A stretch of DNA of 64,000 nt from Paludibacteraceae bacterium (GCA_024401475.1 JAKSKZ010000009.1:1-64000); one strand, 5' to 3'; positions 25,633-32,993 are shown, counted from the first letter of the stretch. The notes: generated from the sequence alone by a model not told the origin. Program-made: numbers and translations.

Positions 25633-26268
25633 TATCCCCAGACAGCGAGCTAAGTCTAAACGAGCAACTTGAACTGTTAGGCATAAGCAAGGGCTGCTAT
25701 TACTACAAACCCGTCAAAATGGACTCCGAGACTCATGAGATAATGAAGTTCATCGACAAGGAGCACATGGAGTTCCTCGGGAAGGGAGTTGTGGGAATGA
25801 AGGACTCGGTCAATGCACATTTCCAGAAGGAGGATCCGACCTTCCGCATAGGAGAAAGAAGGGTGAGAAGGCTGATGCGCATGATGAACATCCACGCAAG
25901 CTATCCGTCTCCCCGCCTAAGCACCTTAGGTTCTGCGACGTATGTCTATCCATATCTCCTGAGGAAGATGAACATAGAGCGTCCTAACCAAGTATGGAGC
26001 ACAGACATCAGCTACATTCCGATGGGGAAAGGGTTCCTTTATCTGTATGCCATTATTGACGTACACAGCCGTTATATCGTCTCATGGGGACTTTACAGCA
26101 CGTTAGAGGCGAGCAATGCGATAGAGGTGCTGGAACGTGCCATTAGACGTCATGGCGCCCCTGAAATCCTCAATTCCGACCAGGGCAGTCAATATACCTG
26201 CAAGGAATGGGAAGAAGCATTGGAAAGGTATGGTATAAAGATCAGTATGGATGGTCGTGGACGATGCA
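25590..26268 (+). pseudogene. IS3-family transposase OrfB, 3' truncated
   Basis: The frame is open upstream of ATG 25719 (LISPDSELSLNEQLELLGIS), typical for OrfB. HTH_21-like part GVVGMKDSVNAHFQKEDPTF, then the rve/DDE core with WSTDISYIPMGKGFLYLYAI (first Asp) and LNSDQGSQYT (second Asp). It ends after ISMDGRGRC; the usual continuation with the catalytic Glu is replaced by a toxin tail. The element is therefore dead in cis. Confidence 0.82.
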
Positions 26269-26444
26269 AGTCTAAAGAAACAAAAGTTGCAAACAAAGGC
26301 ACTTGGAATATTTTTTATAAAGGAGATCTAATGGACAGTTTTAATGGAGAAACAAAACCAATTTTTCGAAATCCACAAAAAGTGATTGAAAAGTATGAAA
26401 AAATCTGGCAAGAAAGACACAATAGTAAATATGAAGGTAAATAA
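26269..26444 (+). pseudogene. Toxin C-terminal tail fused to truncated OrfB
   Basis: In frame with OrfB: KETKVANKGTWNIFYKGDLM, then NGETKPIFRNPQKVIEKYEK to the stop. Homologous to the tail at 11813. The immunity gene starts 14 bases before the stop. Confidence 0.72.
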
Positions 26445-26931
26445 TACTTTAAAGTATGTGTTATTAGTACTAATACAAAGTATTAGTGTTTTAGTTATGT
26501 CAGGAAAAGATGTTACTGTTATTACGGAAACTATAACACCGAATTTCACAGAAGAGGAGAACATTCAATTTGAAAAAAGTATCATACTTCTTGGCGATAT
26601 AGAATCATACAAGAAGTATTCTTTACATCATTACGGTCCCGAAATGTTACAATACTCCATAATAATGGCTTGCAAGTATAATTACCCAAGGGCTTATTTC
26701 GATGTTTACGACCATATAGTAGAAAATTTGTATGAATATAATAATGTAACTATTGACTCGATGACTTGGCATATAGCATTCCAATTTTTAAAAAAAGGAG
26801 CTGAATTAAAAGATCCAAGTGCATTACGTAAAATGATTTCTATATATAAAAATGGGAATCATTATATAACTCCGGATTCTACAATGGAAGCAGCATATAA
26901 AAAAGAGTTATACAAAATAAAAGAATGGTAA
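26431..26931 (+). CDS. Orphan immunity protein, exported (family shared with 11865)
   Basis: 166 residues from ATG 26431, which gives the usual toxin overlap; the longer frame from 26386 reads through the toxin tail. Hydrophobic segment KYVLLVLIQSISVLVMSG. MLQYSIIMACKYNYPRAYFD and TWHIAFQFLKKGAEL match the paralogue at 11865. Confidence 0.65.
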   Translation: MKVNNTLKYVLLVLIQSISVLVMSGKDVTVITETITPNFTEEENIQFEKSIILLGDIESYKKYSLHHYGPEMLQYSIIMACKYNYPRAYFDVYDHIVENLYEYNNVTIDSMTWHIAFQFLKKGAELKDPSALRKMISIYKNGNHYITPDSTMEAAYKKELYKIKEW

Positions 26932-26938
26932 GAATAAT

Positions 26939-27019
26939 ATGAATATGATTCTACCATTTTTGATGTTGATAGCAACAATGGTTATAACTTTGCGATTAAT
27001 TGATAGAAAGAAAATCTAA
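26939..27019 (+). CDS. Very small membrane peptide ORF
   Basis: 26 codons: MNMILPFLMLIATMVITLRL then IDRKKI. One hydrophobic segment with a basic end, seven bases after the immunity gene. It could be a real small protein, or the signal peptide of a lost immunity gene. No strong support. Confidence 0.28.
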   Translation: MNMILPFLMLIATMVITLRLIDRKKI

Positions 27020-27063
27020 ATGAAGCAAAAATATCAGGGACATGGAACCAATCATTATAATGA

Positions 27064-27222
27064 TGCCGAAAAAAACAATATTTATGTTACAAGATGCTTT
27101 ATCGCTATTTAGAATACTTGAATAAGCAGAATCCAAAACAATATAATAGAGAATACAATTCTATTATATCAAATTACAATAAGTACAAATTTAACCAATG
27201 GAAATTCGATGAACACAAATAA
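27064..27222 (+). pseudogene. Toxin C-terminal tail
   Basis: Frame LYRYLEYLNKQNPKQYNREY, then SNYNKYKFNQWKFDEHK and a stop at 27222, overlapping the next ATG by 14 bases. Rich in Tyr/Asn/Lys; class unknown. Confidence 0.52.
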
Positions 27223-27829
27223 AACTAAAACAAGTCGTGTTGTCACATTTTTTTTTGTAGTTTGCTTATGTTTGTCATGTTCAGATCGGTACTCTTATAA
27301 TGTGTATGTAAGTGACGTGTTTTCATGGTCAAATTCATCATTGTGCAACACTCAAGGATTTCTTCATTTTGAATTATTATATATTAACAAAGGATCTGAC
27401 ACCTTATATATAAAGGATCAATATGAAAATATTGATGGTTACTTGCCAAAAGAAAATCCTGTTCTTACATCAACCTTCTTATGTATCAAAGATGATACTC
27501 TCTATGGAAACAGAAGTTATGTTGGTGAACATATAGATTTAACCAATCATTCGAATTTGGAATTAAAGAAGATTTCTCCTTATCAAAGAATGCAGGTGAG
27601 ATTTACTGTACCCCAGTCTGCAATACATAATCTTTATCTAAAGAAATATGATAAAGTTTATGATGAAACAGAGTTTCTTTTGTTTGTTGCGAATAATGCT
27701 GTATTAGAAACATGCATTATTCGGAATGGGAAGTTAGAGATCAAAAGACTGTCCGGTTTTGGAGATTATATGAGACTGGAAACAATTGATTCAGAGAAGA
27801 GTATTTATGATGATTATGAGGAATTGTAA
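27209..27829 (+). CDS. Orphan immunity lipoprotein
   Basis: 206 residues. VVTFFFVVCLCLSCSDRY gives a lipobox (LSCS). Mature part looks all-beta (FLHFELLYINKGSDTLYIKD). Overlaps a toxin tail; no intact toxin. Confidence 0.6.
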   Translation: MNTNKTKTSRVVTFFFVVCLCLSCSDRYSYNVYVSDVFSWSNSSLCNTQGFLHFELLYINKGSDTLYIKDQYENIDGYLPKENPVLTSTFLCIKDDTLYGNRSYVGEHIDLTNHSNLELKKISPYQRMQVRFTVPQSAIHNLYLKKYDKVYDETEFLLFVANNAVLETCIIRNGKLEIKRLSGFGDYMRLETIDSEKSIYDDYEEL

Positions 27830-27893
27830 TTACCAATGGAAAAGATTTATGGAATTCTTTTCCTTATAGAAATTTCCATGATTCTCTCTTTTG

Positions 27894-27974
27894 CCAATGT
27901 CAGAGGTTTTAGAAGCATTAAATGAGAATAACGATGCTAAATCTTATAACATTTGTTGTAAACAAATTGGCTGA
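27894..27974 (+). pseudogene. Possible toxin tail
   Basis: Frame PMSEVLEALNENNDAKSYNI then CCKQIG and a stop three bases before the next ATG. Weak; based on position only. Confidence 0.3.
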
Positions 27975-27977
27975 AAA

Positions 27978-28580
27978 ATGAAAAAAATGGTTTTATTATT
28001 CCTCCTTTTGCCAATCATATCGATAGCCCAATCACAAGATGTTAGGTATGAACTCTATATCAAATGCTGTATGGGAAATGTGTCACCCAACAGGGCTTCT
28101 ATTATGTATGGTATATACAAAGACGGGGAATATATAGGAACTACAGATGAGGAATATGTAATTTTACCTGATACCGGTATATACAAATTCATTAATGAGG
28201 ACAAAAGCAACCTAGATACGTTTGTCCGTCATTTTGACAAATATGCGGTATATCGAGATACTTTTAATTTGTTTTCAATGGTTGCTCAAGGATCTGTTTG
28301 GAGTCCTACCAAAAAGAAATATGAGGAGCCCAAATGGTTTTGTGACTATTGTCTAATGAATGGTTACATAAAAAAACATAGGGGTAGTGGTACTATGGAA
28401 TGGGAGGGATTGTACAAAAACGGTGTAAGACTATGGTATAAGACGTATGATGATGTTGGAAATCTGATATACTACACAAAACGTAATTTCTGGGGTAAAG
28501 AAAAAGTGATTTTGGATAAGAGACGAGAATACTGGGACAAGGAACGATCTAACTCAAAAAGTTCAGAACCAACTCAATAA
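27978..28580 (+). CDS. Orphan immunity protein, paralogue of 8236
   Basis: 200 residues, signal peptide VLLFLLLPIISIAQSQ. ELYIKCCMGNV, VILPDTGIYKF, a Cys pair WFCDYCLMNG and MEWEGLYKNGVRLWYKTYDD all match the immunity gene of the JAB unit at 8236. Downstream, the ~30 bases following the paralogue are also kept, then cut by a type A boundary. Confidence 0.66.
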   Translation: MKKMVLLFLLLPIISIAQSQDVRYELYIKCCMGNVSPNRASIMYGIYKDGEYIGTTDEEYVILPDTGIYKFINEDKSNLDTFVRHFDKYAVYRDTFNLFSMVAQGSVWSPTKKKYEEPKWFCDYCLMNGYIKKHRGSGTMEWEGLYKNGVRLWYKTYDDVGNLIYYTKRNFWGKEKVILDKRREYWDKERSNSKSSEPTQ

Positions 28581-28633
28581 TTCCAAATTTTTCAGCTCCC
28601 GTTTACCATCAAATAGATACTAAAATTCATGCC

Positions 28634-28677
28634 TTTTGCCAGCCCCATGTGACTGACAACGGCGAAGCCGTGCCAAG
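28634..28677 (+). repeat. Type A cassette boundary repeat, copy 7
   Basis: ttttgccagccccatgtgactgac...; it interrupts the tail segment cgtttaccatcaaatagata shared with 8876. Confidence 0.85.
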
Positions 28678-29521
28678 GGTTAGACCCCTATCGCGAAGTA
28701 CATCCTACATCCCTTACGGAGAGATCTTCGTGGAGGAGTCCTCAGCAGGCTGGCAGTCACCCTACTACTTCAATTCCAAGGAACTCGATGAGGAGACTGG
28801 GCTATATTATTATGGGGCAAGGTATTTGAATCCGACTGAGGCAAGGTGGTTGAGTGTGGATCCAATGTTCGAGAAGTATGTGGGGATGAGTCCTTATAAT
28901 TATTGTGCGGGAAACCCGGTGAAGTTGATAGATCCGGATGGAAGAATAGTATTATTCCCGAATGGTATGAACATGACAGATCGCCAAACTGCAATCGGAA
29001 TGATCTTTGCTTATTATCATGATAATCCCAATATGACAACAATAGTGACGCACGGAGACAAGTTTTCTATGCAATTCAATGGATTGAATATTATATACCC
29101 ACGTGATGTCTATAATTATTTGATTGATAATAGTCCGGTATTCAATAATAAAGAAAGTGAAATCATAGAAGGCTCTGGAATCAGATCAATTGTGTTGTTT
29201 CATTCTTGTTCTACAGGAGCCGGAGAGTTAAATATTCAAACTGAATGTTCAGAAAGCGAGTATTTTAAGAATACGTTGATAGTAGCACCTACAGGCGATA
29301 TATTAGGAAGTGGAAGTGATATATCCACTGGTTATAAATGTGAAATAGGAATATTTGTTAAAGGAAAGGAAAATGAAGCAGTAAATGAGGATCCTGGCAA
29401 TTGGAGCCTAAAATTAAATGGAAAACAAATAGGTACAATTCCTGGAACTGAAACTCCAAGTTTTGAAAACATAGAAAAGGTTGTAAAAGAATATATTAAT
29501 ACAAATAAGGAAGTAGAATGA
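28649..29521 (+). CDS. Type A Rhs tip with caspase-like H/C toxin
   Basis: 290 codons; core to NPVKLIDPDGR, then ~190 residues. TTIVTHGDKFSMQFNG and, ~65 residues later, SIVLFHSCSTGAGE: a His-Gly after a strand and a Ser-Cys after a strand, the arrangement of clan CD cysteine peptidases and DUF4347-like proteins. Related in design to the tip at 3151, not obviously in sequence. In frame and complete; ATGA overlap with the immunity gene. Confidence 0.72.
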   Translation: MTDNGEAVPRVRPLSRSTSYIPYGEIFVEESSAGWQSPYYFNSKELDEETGLYYYGARYLNPTEARWLSVDPMFEKYVGMSPYNYCAGNPVKLIDPDGRIVLFPNGMNMTDRQTAIGMIFAYYHDNPNMTTIVTHGDKFSMQFNGLNIIYPRDVYNYLIDNSPVFNNKESEIIEGSGIRSIVLFHSCSTGAGELNIQTECSESEYFKNTLIVAPTGDILGSGSDISTGYKCEIGIFVKGKENEAVNEDPGNWSLKLNGKQIGTIPGTETPSFENIEKVVKEYINTNKEVE

Positions 29522-30321
29522 TGAGAGTAAAGTTTCTTATTTTGGGTTTATGTTTTTTTGGAATAATAAATGCACAAGAAAAAAAATATAATGATTTTTT
29601 TTGTCGTATTATTAAGAATTGCAAAGTTGATGATTTAGATGTGGCTCGCTATAATAAGGATAGCGTTTTATATTTGAACACGTATGATATTGAGTATGTT
29701 GACTGTCAGTTCTTTTTATATATGCTTGAGTACGCTTATCGCTATAATGATCAAATGGCTTTTCTTTATCTTTCTAATTATTTGCAGGATTTCTACAAGC
29801 GTTATGATCTTATTCCTGGTAATTTGGCTTTAGATATGATACAGAAGTTTCGCAATGAATATAGATTAGAGGACGAAGTTTCAAAAGATAATATAGAAGC
29901 CGAATTAAAGCATAAATTTCATAAATTGAAAAGAGAGGAAAAACACAACTTAGATTTTTATCCTGTCATATGTGATGTGTTTTCAACTGATCATTTTGAT
30001 CATTATAAAACCAGTTTGTTGTTTGAGTCTCTTTGTTATAACATAAAAAAAATATCTGGACCTGGAGACAAGGAAGCTCAATTATTCTTTTTGTCATTTA
30101 TTCTTGCGGATCAAACGCTGAACCCATTGGCATATAAATATATGATTGAATCAATAAGTTTTTTTTATGTAGGAAGTGCTTTGAAAATGAATGATAATAT
30201 CTTTGATTTTGTTAAGTTATGGACCGATCTAATACCAGATATGATATTGGGTAGTAGCAAAAGTGAATTTATAGATTCGTTAAGAGAATATATATATAAA
30301 GACAGATCTATTTGTAAATAA
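29518..30321 (+). CDS. Putative immunity protein with signal peptide
   Basis: 267 residues, the largest immunity candidate here. Signal peptide RVKFLILGLCFFGIINAQ. Mostly helical (YLNTYDIEYVDCQFFLYML, AFLYLSNYLQDFYKRYDL), suggesting a repeat-helix fold. No family recognised. The 246 bases that follow hold only the two hairpins below. Confidence 0.63.
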   Translation: MMRVKFLILGLCFFGIINAQEKKYNDFFCRIIKNCKVDDLDVARYNKDSVLYLNTYDIEYVDCQFFLYMLEYAYRYNDQMAFLYLSNYLQDFYKRYDLIPGNLALDMIQKFRNEYRLEDEVSKDNIEAELKHKFHKLKREEKHNLDFYPVICDVFSTDHFDHYKTSLLFESLCYNIKKISGPGDKEAQLFFLSFILADQTLNPLAYKYMIESISFFYVGSALKMNDNIFDFVKLWTDLIPDMILGSSKSEFIDSLREYIYKDRSICK

Positions 30322-30495
30322 TTTATATTTGTAAGCATCTAACATGGATGATTTTATATGTTATTTTCGGTTTTTTTATTAATTAGAAAAGATGTCTTCA
30401 ACATTCTATGATATCGATGTCTATGTCTATATCGCAGTAGAAACTTGATATTTTGTGTCTTCATATAAGGAGAGATTTTAATGGATCAATAGTCC

Positions 30496-30524
30496 ATTGT
30501 CAAACGACTTCGACGTTTGACAAT
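30496..30524 (+). other. Strong hairpin, 11-bp perfect stem
   Basis: ATTGTCAAACG and CGTTTGACAAT around ACTTCGA. No T-run follows, so not a classical terminator. It lies between two units, just before a type B boundary. Confidence 0.6.
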
Positions 30525-30541
30525 TATAGACTGTAGGAAAT

Positions 30542-30605
30542 GAGGAATTGCAAAGGGCAGAACGCCCTTGTTCCACCCACTTCCGCGAGTGCGTAAGCAC
30601 GAGCG
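30542..30605 (+). repeat. Double hairpin repeat, type B boundary
   Basis: gaggaattgcaaagggcagaacgccc form: one base differs from other copies, weakening the first stem; second hairpin GTGC-GTAA-GCAC. Runs straight into the type B core as at 5586. Confidence 0.8.
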
Positions 30606-31629
30606 AATCCATCATCATCTCATTTTCTTCTATCATCCAGACCATCTGGGCTCAACATCTTACGTCACTGATGCCGACGGAAACATAGCCCAGCATGTGG
30701 AGTATATACCATACGGCGAAGTCTTCGTGGAGGAGAGAAACAATTCATTCTCAACGAACTACCTATTCAATGCCAAGGAACTTGACAACGAGACAGGTCT
30801 TTACTACTATGGAACTCGCTATCTTGATCCTACGGGAGCGATGTGGTTGAGTGTGGATCCGATGTGGGAGAAGTATGCTGGAATGAGCCCTTGTAATTAT
30901 TGTGCGGGGAACCCGGTGAAATATGTGGATTTAGATGGTAGAGAAATAGAAGAAAATTCTTTGGAAGAATGGAATAAGTTTGAAGAAAAATTAACAAAAA
31001 AAATCTCTAATGTCTCTGATAAATTAAATAAGGCAATAGCGAAAAGAGATGTAAAAGTAGCAGAAGGGAAAAGTGTATCTAACAAGTTAAAATCAAAAAT
31101 TGATAATTATCAGAACCGTTTTGACTTATTACAACTGAAACAATCTGATATGAGAGACTTAAAAGATGATAAAGATGTAGTATATTCTTTAAGAAATATA
31201 GAAGAACATAGAGGTTATATCAGTATTGAAAATGGTAATAAGTGTATTATTAATTATTTTAATTGTGATAATTTCTCTCACGAATCTACGCATGCGGTGC
31301 AATACCTACGTGGCGAATTAGGATTTTCTAAAATTAATGAAGTTGTCCCTTTTACATATGACATAAATGATGAAGTCCGTGCTTATATGATGGAATATGC
31401 ATATAGTGGCATATGCAAAATAACTCAGGTAACTGAATCTTTTGTGAAGAATATTAATTATGAGGGTAATTATATTTATAGAGATTTGCCGAGGTATGAT
31501 ATTAGTAAGAACTCACCAGCTCTTTTCCTACATTTATTTTATCCACAAAATCCTGCATTTTATAAATCACCTAACAATCGGGCACTTACTATTGGTGATT
31601 ATGTAAATGACATAACATTTCATCCGTAA
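30568..31629 (+). CDS. Type B Rhs tip with HExxH zinc peptidase toxin
   Basis: 353 codons. Core FFYHPDHLGSTSYVTDADGN to NPVKYVDLDGRE. The toxin begins with a coiled, charged helix (~residues 130-200, KFEEKLTKKISNVSDKLNKA), then CDNFSHESTHAVQYLRGEL with HESTH and DINDEVRAYMMEYAYSG supplying a candidate third ligand (Glu), as in gluzincins. Not the M91-like type. Complete and in frame; its final A is the first base of the next ATG. Confidence 0.75.
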   Translation: MFHPLPRVRKHERIHHHLIFFYHPDHLGSTSYVTDADGNIAQHVEYIPYGEVFVEERNNSFSTNYLFNAKELDNETGLYYYGTRYLDPTGAMWLSVDPMWEKYAGMSPCNYCAGNPVKYVDLDGREIEENSLEEWNKFEEKLTKKISNVSDKLNKAIAKRDVKVAEGKSVSNKLKSKIDNYQNRFDLLQLKQSDMRDLKDDKDVVYSLRNIEEHRGYISIENGNKCIINYFNCDNFSHESTHAVQYLRGELGFSKINEVVPFTYDINDEVRAYMMEYAYSGICKITQVTESFVKNINYEGNYIYRDLPRYDISKNSPALFLHLFYPQNPAFYKSPNNRALTIGDYVNDITFHP

Positions 31630-32036
31630 TGAAAAAATATTATTTATTTCTTTTGTTTAGTTTGTTTGTTTCATGTATGTCGCCAGTTTATGATGGGATT
31701 TATGAATCCAAACAAAAAGGAGAATTTCTTTTGTTTAATAATAATGAGTTTGTTTACATAAAACGTTGTGGTATGTTTCATACAATGGGCAGAGGAAAAT
31801 ATAATTTTGAAAAAAGGAATGTGTGTTTTGTGTGTGACTCTTTATCTAAAGGGAATAACAATTCTTTTCTGTTGACATTGCCGACAGAAAAAATATATAA
31901 TGGTGATACGTTTGCCTTTAGTATAAAACAAATAAGAAAGTGGCAGAAGTGTGATTCGATTAGAGATGAGTTTATAAAACAACGAATTGATTCAATGAAG
32001 GGTGATATCTATTATGATGACAAATTTGATTGGTAA
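31629..32036 (+). CDS. Putative immunity lipoprotein
   Basis: 135 residues; KYYLFLLFSLFVSCMSP has a good lipobox. GIYESKQKGEFLLFNNNEF suggests a small beta-barrel-like domain. Last intact gene of the array. Confidence 0.64.
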   Translation: MKKYYLFLLFSLFVSCMSPVYDGIYESKQKGEFLLFNNNEFVYIKRCGMFHTMGRGKYNFEKRNVCFVCDSLSKGNNNSFLLTLPTEKIYNGDTFAFSIKQIRKWQKCDSIRDEFIKQRIDSMKGDIYYDDKFDW

Positions 32037-32304
32037 TCCTCTTCAATGCCAAAGAGTCGGACAATGAGGCAGGTTTGTAATTACGGTACAAGATACTTTG
32101 ATTCGACGGGTACGATGTGGCTGAGATGATTGTAACGGGCACATGGAATATTACATTTTGGTTTTGACCGATTTGAATGAGATAGGATCTGCCTACGAAC
32201 ACGGAGTACTCGGAGGAAGAATAGATGATGGCAAGTGGCTGGAAGTCACTACTTTCAAATCAAGTGGAAAGCATTGGCTTCCAACCAAGTCCAATCATCT
32301 GTAA
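32037..32304 (+). pseudogene. Decayed type B Rhs core and toxin end
   Basis: LFNAKESDNEAGL, a stop, then YGTRYFDSTGTMWL: a worn core with several stops. A further frame reads TDLNEIGSAYEHGVLGGRID and ends at 32304. No immunity gene follows. It is the most degenerate unit and lies at the island edge. Confidence 0.6.
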
Positions 32305-32350
32305 ACAATTTTGAACTCAACATTATGATTGTGTATGAAGCATTCTATTT

Positions 32351-32690
32351 AGTCAGCCCTTAAAAAGCTAACTTATTTTCCGGAAAGCGAATTTCAAAAC
32401 ACATTTCAGCAGTTCCAAGTATTGTTTTGAGTAAGAGCAAAAGAACCTTCATGGCTCTTTTGAAGTTATAAGCTGCAGCAGCCAGAATTACGTTTATAGC
32501 ATCCCCCTGCAATCCCTTGTAGAAATTGCGTCCGAGTCTGTAGTCTGATTTAAGATGTCCTATCGTTGGCTCAATTCCAGCTCTCTTGCAGAACAAATCG
32601 TGTTTCTTCTTTTTCTGATACCTCGAGTCTTTTTTTTGTGGAACGCCAGGTATCAGTATCTCTGTGTCTGTTTCGGGTCAGATGATTTTC
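32351..32690 (-). mobile_element. IS5-like transposase 3' part, remnant
   Basis: Minus-strand frame ILIPGVPQKKDSRYQKKKK, then LFCKRAGIEPTIGHLKSDYR and LAAAAYNFKRAMKVLLLLLK, the conserved end of an IS5/IS1182-type DDE transposase (the final Glu of the triad lies in GIEP). It is truncated upstream at ~32690 and ends at agtcagccctt. The same end occurs in opposite orientation at 11675. It separates the array from the tRNA-Asp region. Confidence 0.8.
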
Positions 32691-32771
32691 CTGATTGGTC
32701 GGTCCGCCAACCCGGAAAATCCTCTGACCCAAAATCCGCTGCCTTGGCGCAGTTTGCTTCCCGTTGATAAA

Positions 32772-32804
32772 CAAAAAAAGGAACGAATTAATCGTTCCTT
32801 TTTT
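32772..32804 (-). terminator. Bidirectional hairpin terminator downstream of tRNA-Asp
   Basis: Stem AAGGAACGA/TCGTTCCTT with A and T runs on both sides; follows the tRNA 3' end directly. Confidence 0.85.
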
Positions 32805-32805
32805 G

Positions 32806-32879
32806 CGGTGCGTACGGGACTCGAACCCGTGACCCCATGCGTGACAGGCATGTATTCTAACCAGCTGAACTAACGCACC
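32806..32879 (-). tRNA. tRNA-Asp (GTC)
   Basis: 74 nt. Acceptor GGTGCGT/ACGCACC with discriminator G, anticodon stem CATGC/GCATG with loop CTGTCAC (anticodon GTC), T-loop GGTTCGAGTCC. CCA is not encoded. The Rhs island lies on its 3' side, the usual place for integrated DNA, though no copy of the tRNA end was seen at the far side because that lies outside the window. Confidence 0.95.
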
Positions 32880-32993
32880 AACTCTTTATGTCTGCAACCC
32901 CATTTTTTTGGTTTTGCGTTGCAAAGGTAGAGAGTTTTTTTTGAATCTGCAAGTGCGATAGCGCTTTTTTTGCCTTTTCTTTTTGTTTTCTTT

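Noticed and set aside
5411..30605. Hairpin repeats considered as a CRISPR array
   Set aside because: Copies are kilobases apart, differ in sequence, and have no uniform spacers; no Cas genes are present.
16849..31629. Individual tip ORF starts (TTG/ATG at the core edge) taken as real gene starts
   Set aside because: The cores begin mid-domain, no promoter or signal is seen, and start positions differ in meaning from unit to unit; they are better read as silent recombination modules.
32664..32873. 69-codon frame over tRNA-Asp
   Set aside because: Runs through the terminator and the tRNA gene on the opposite strand.
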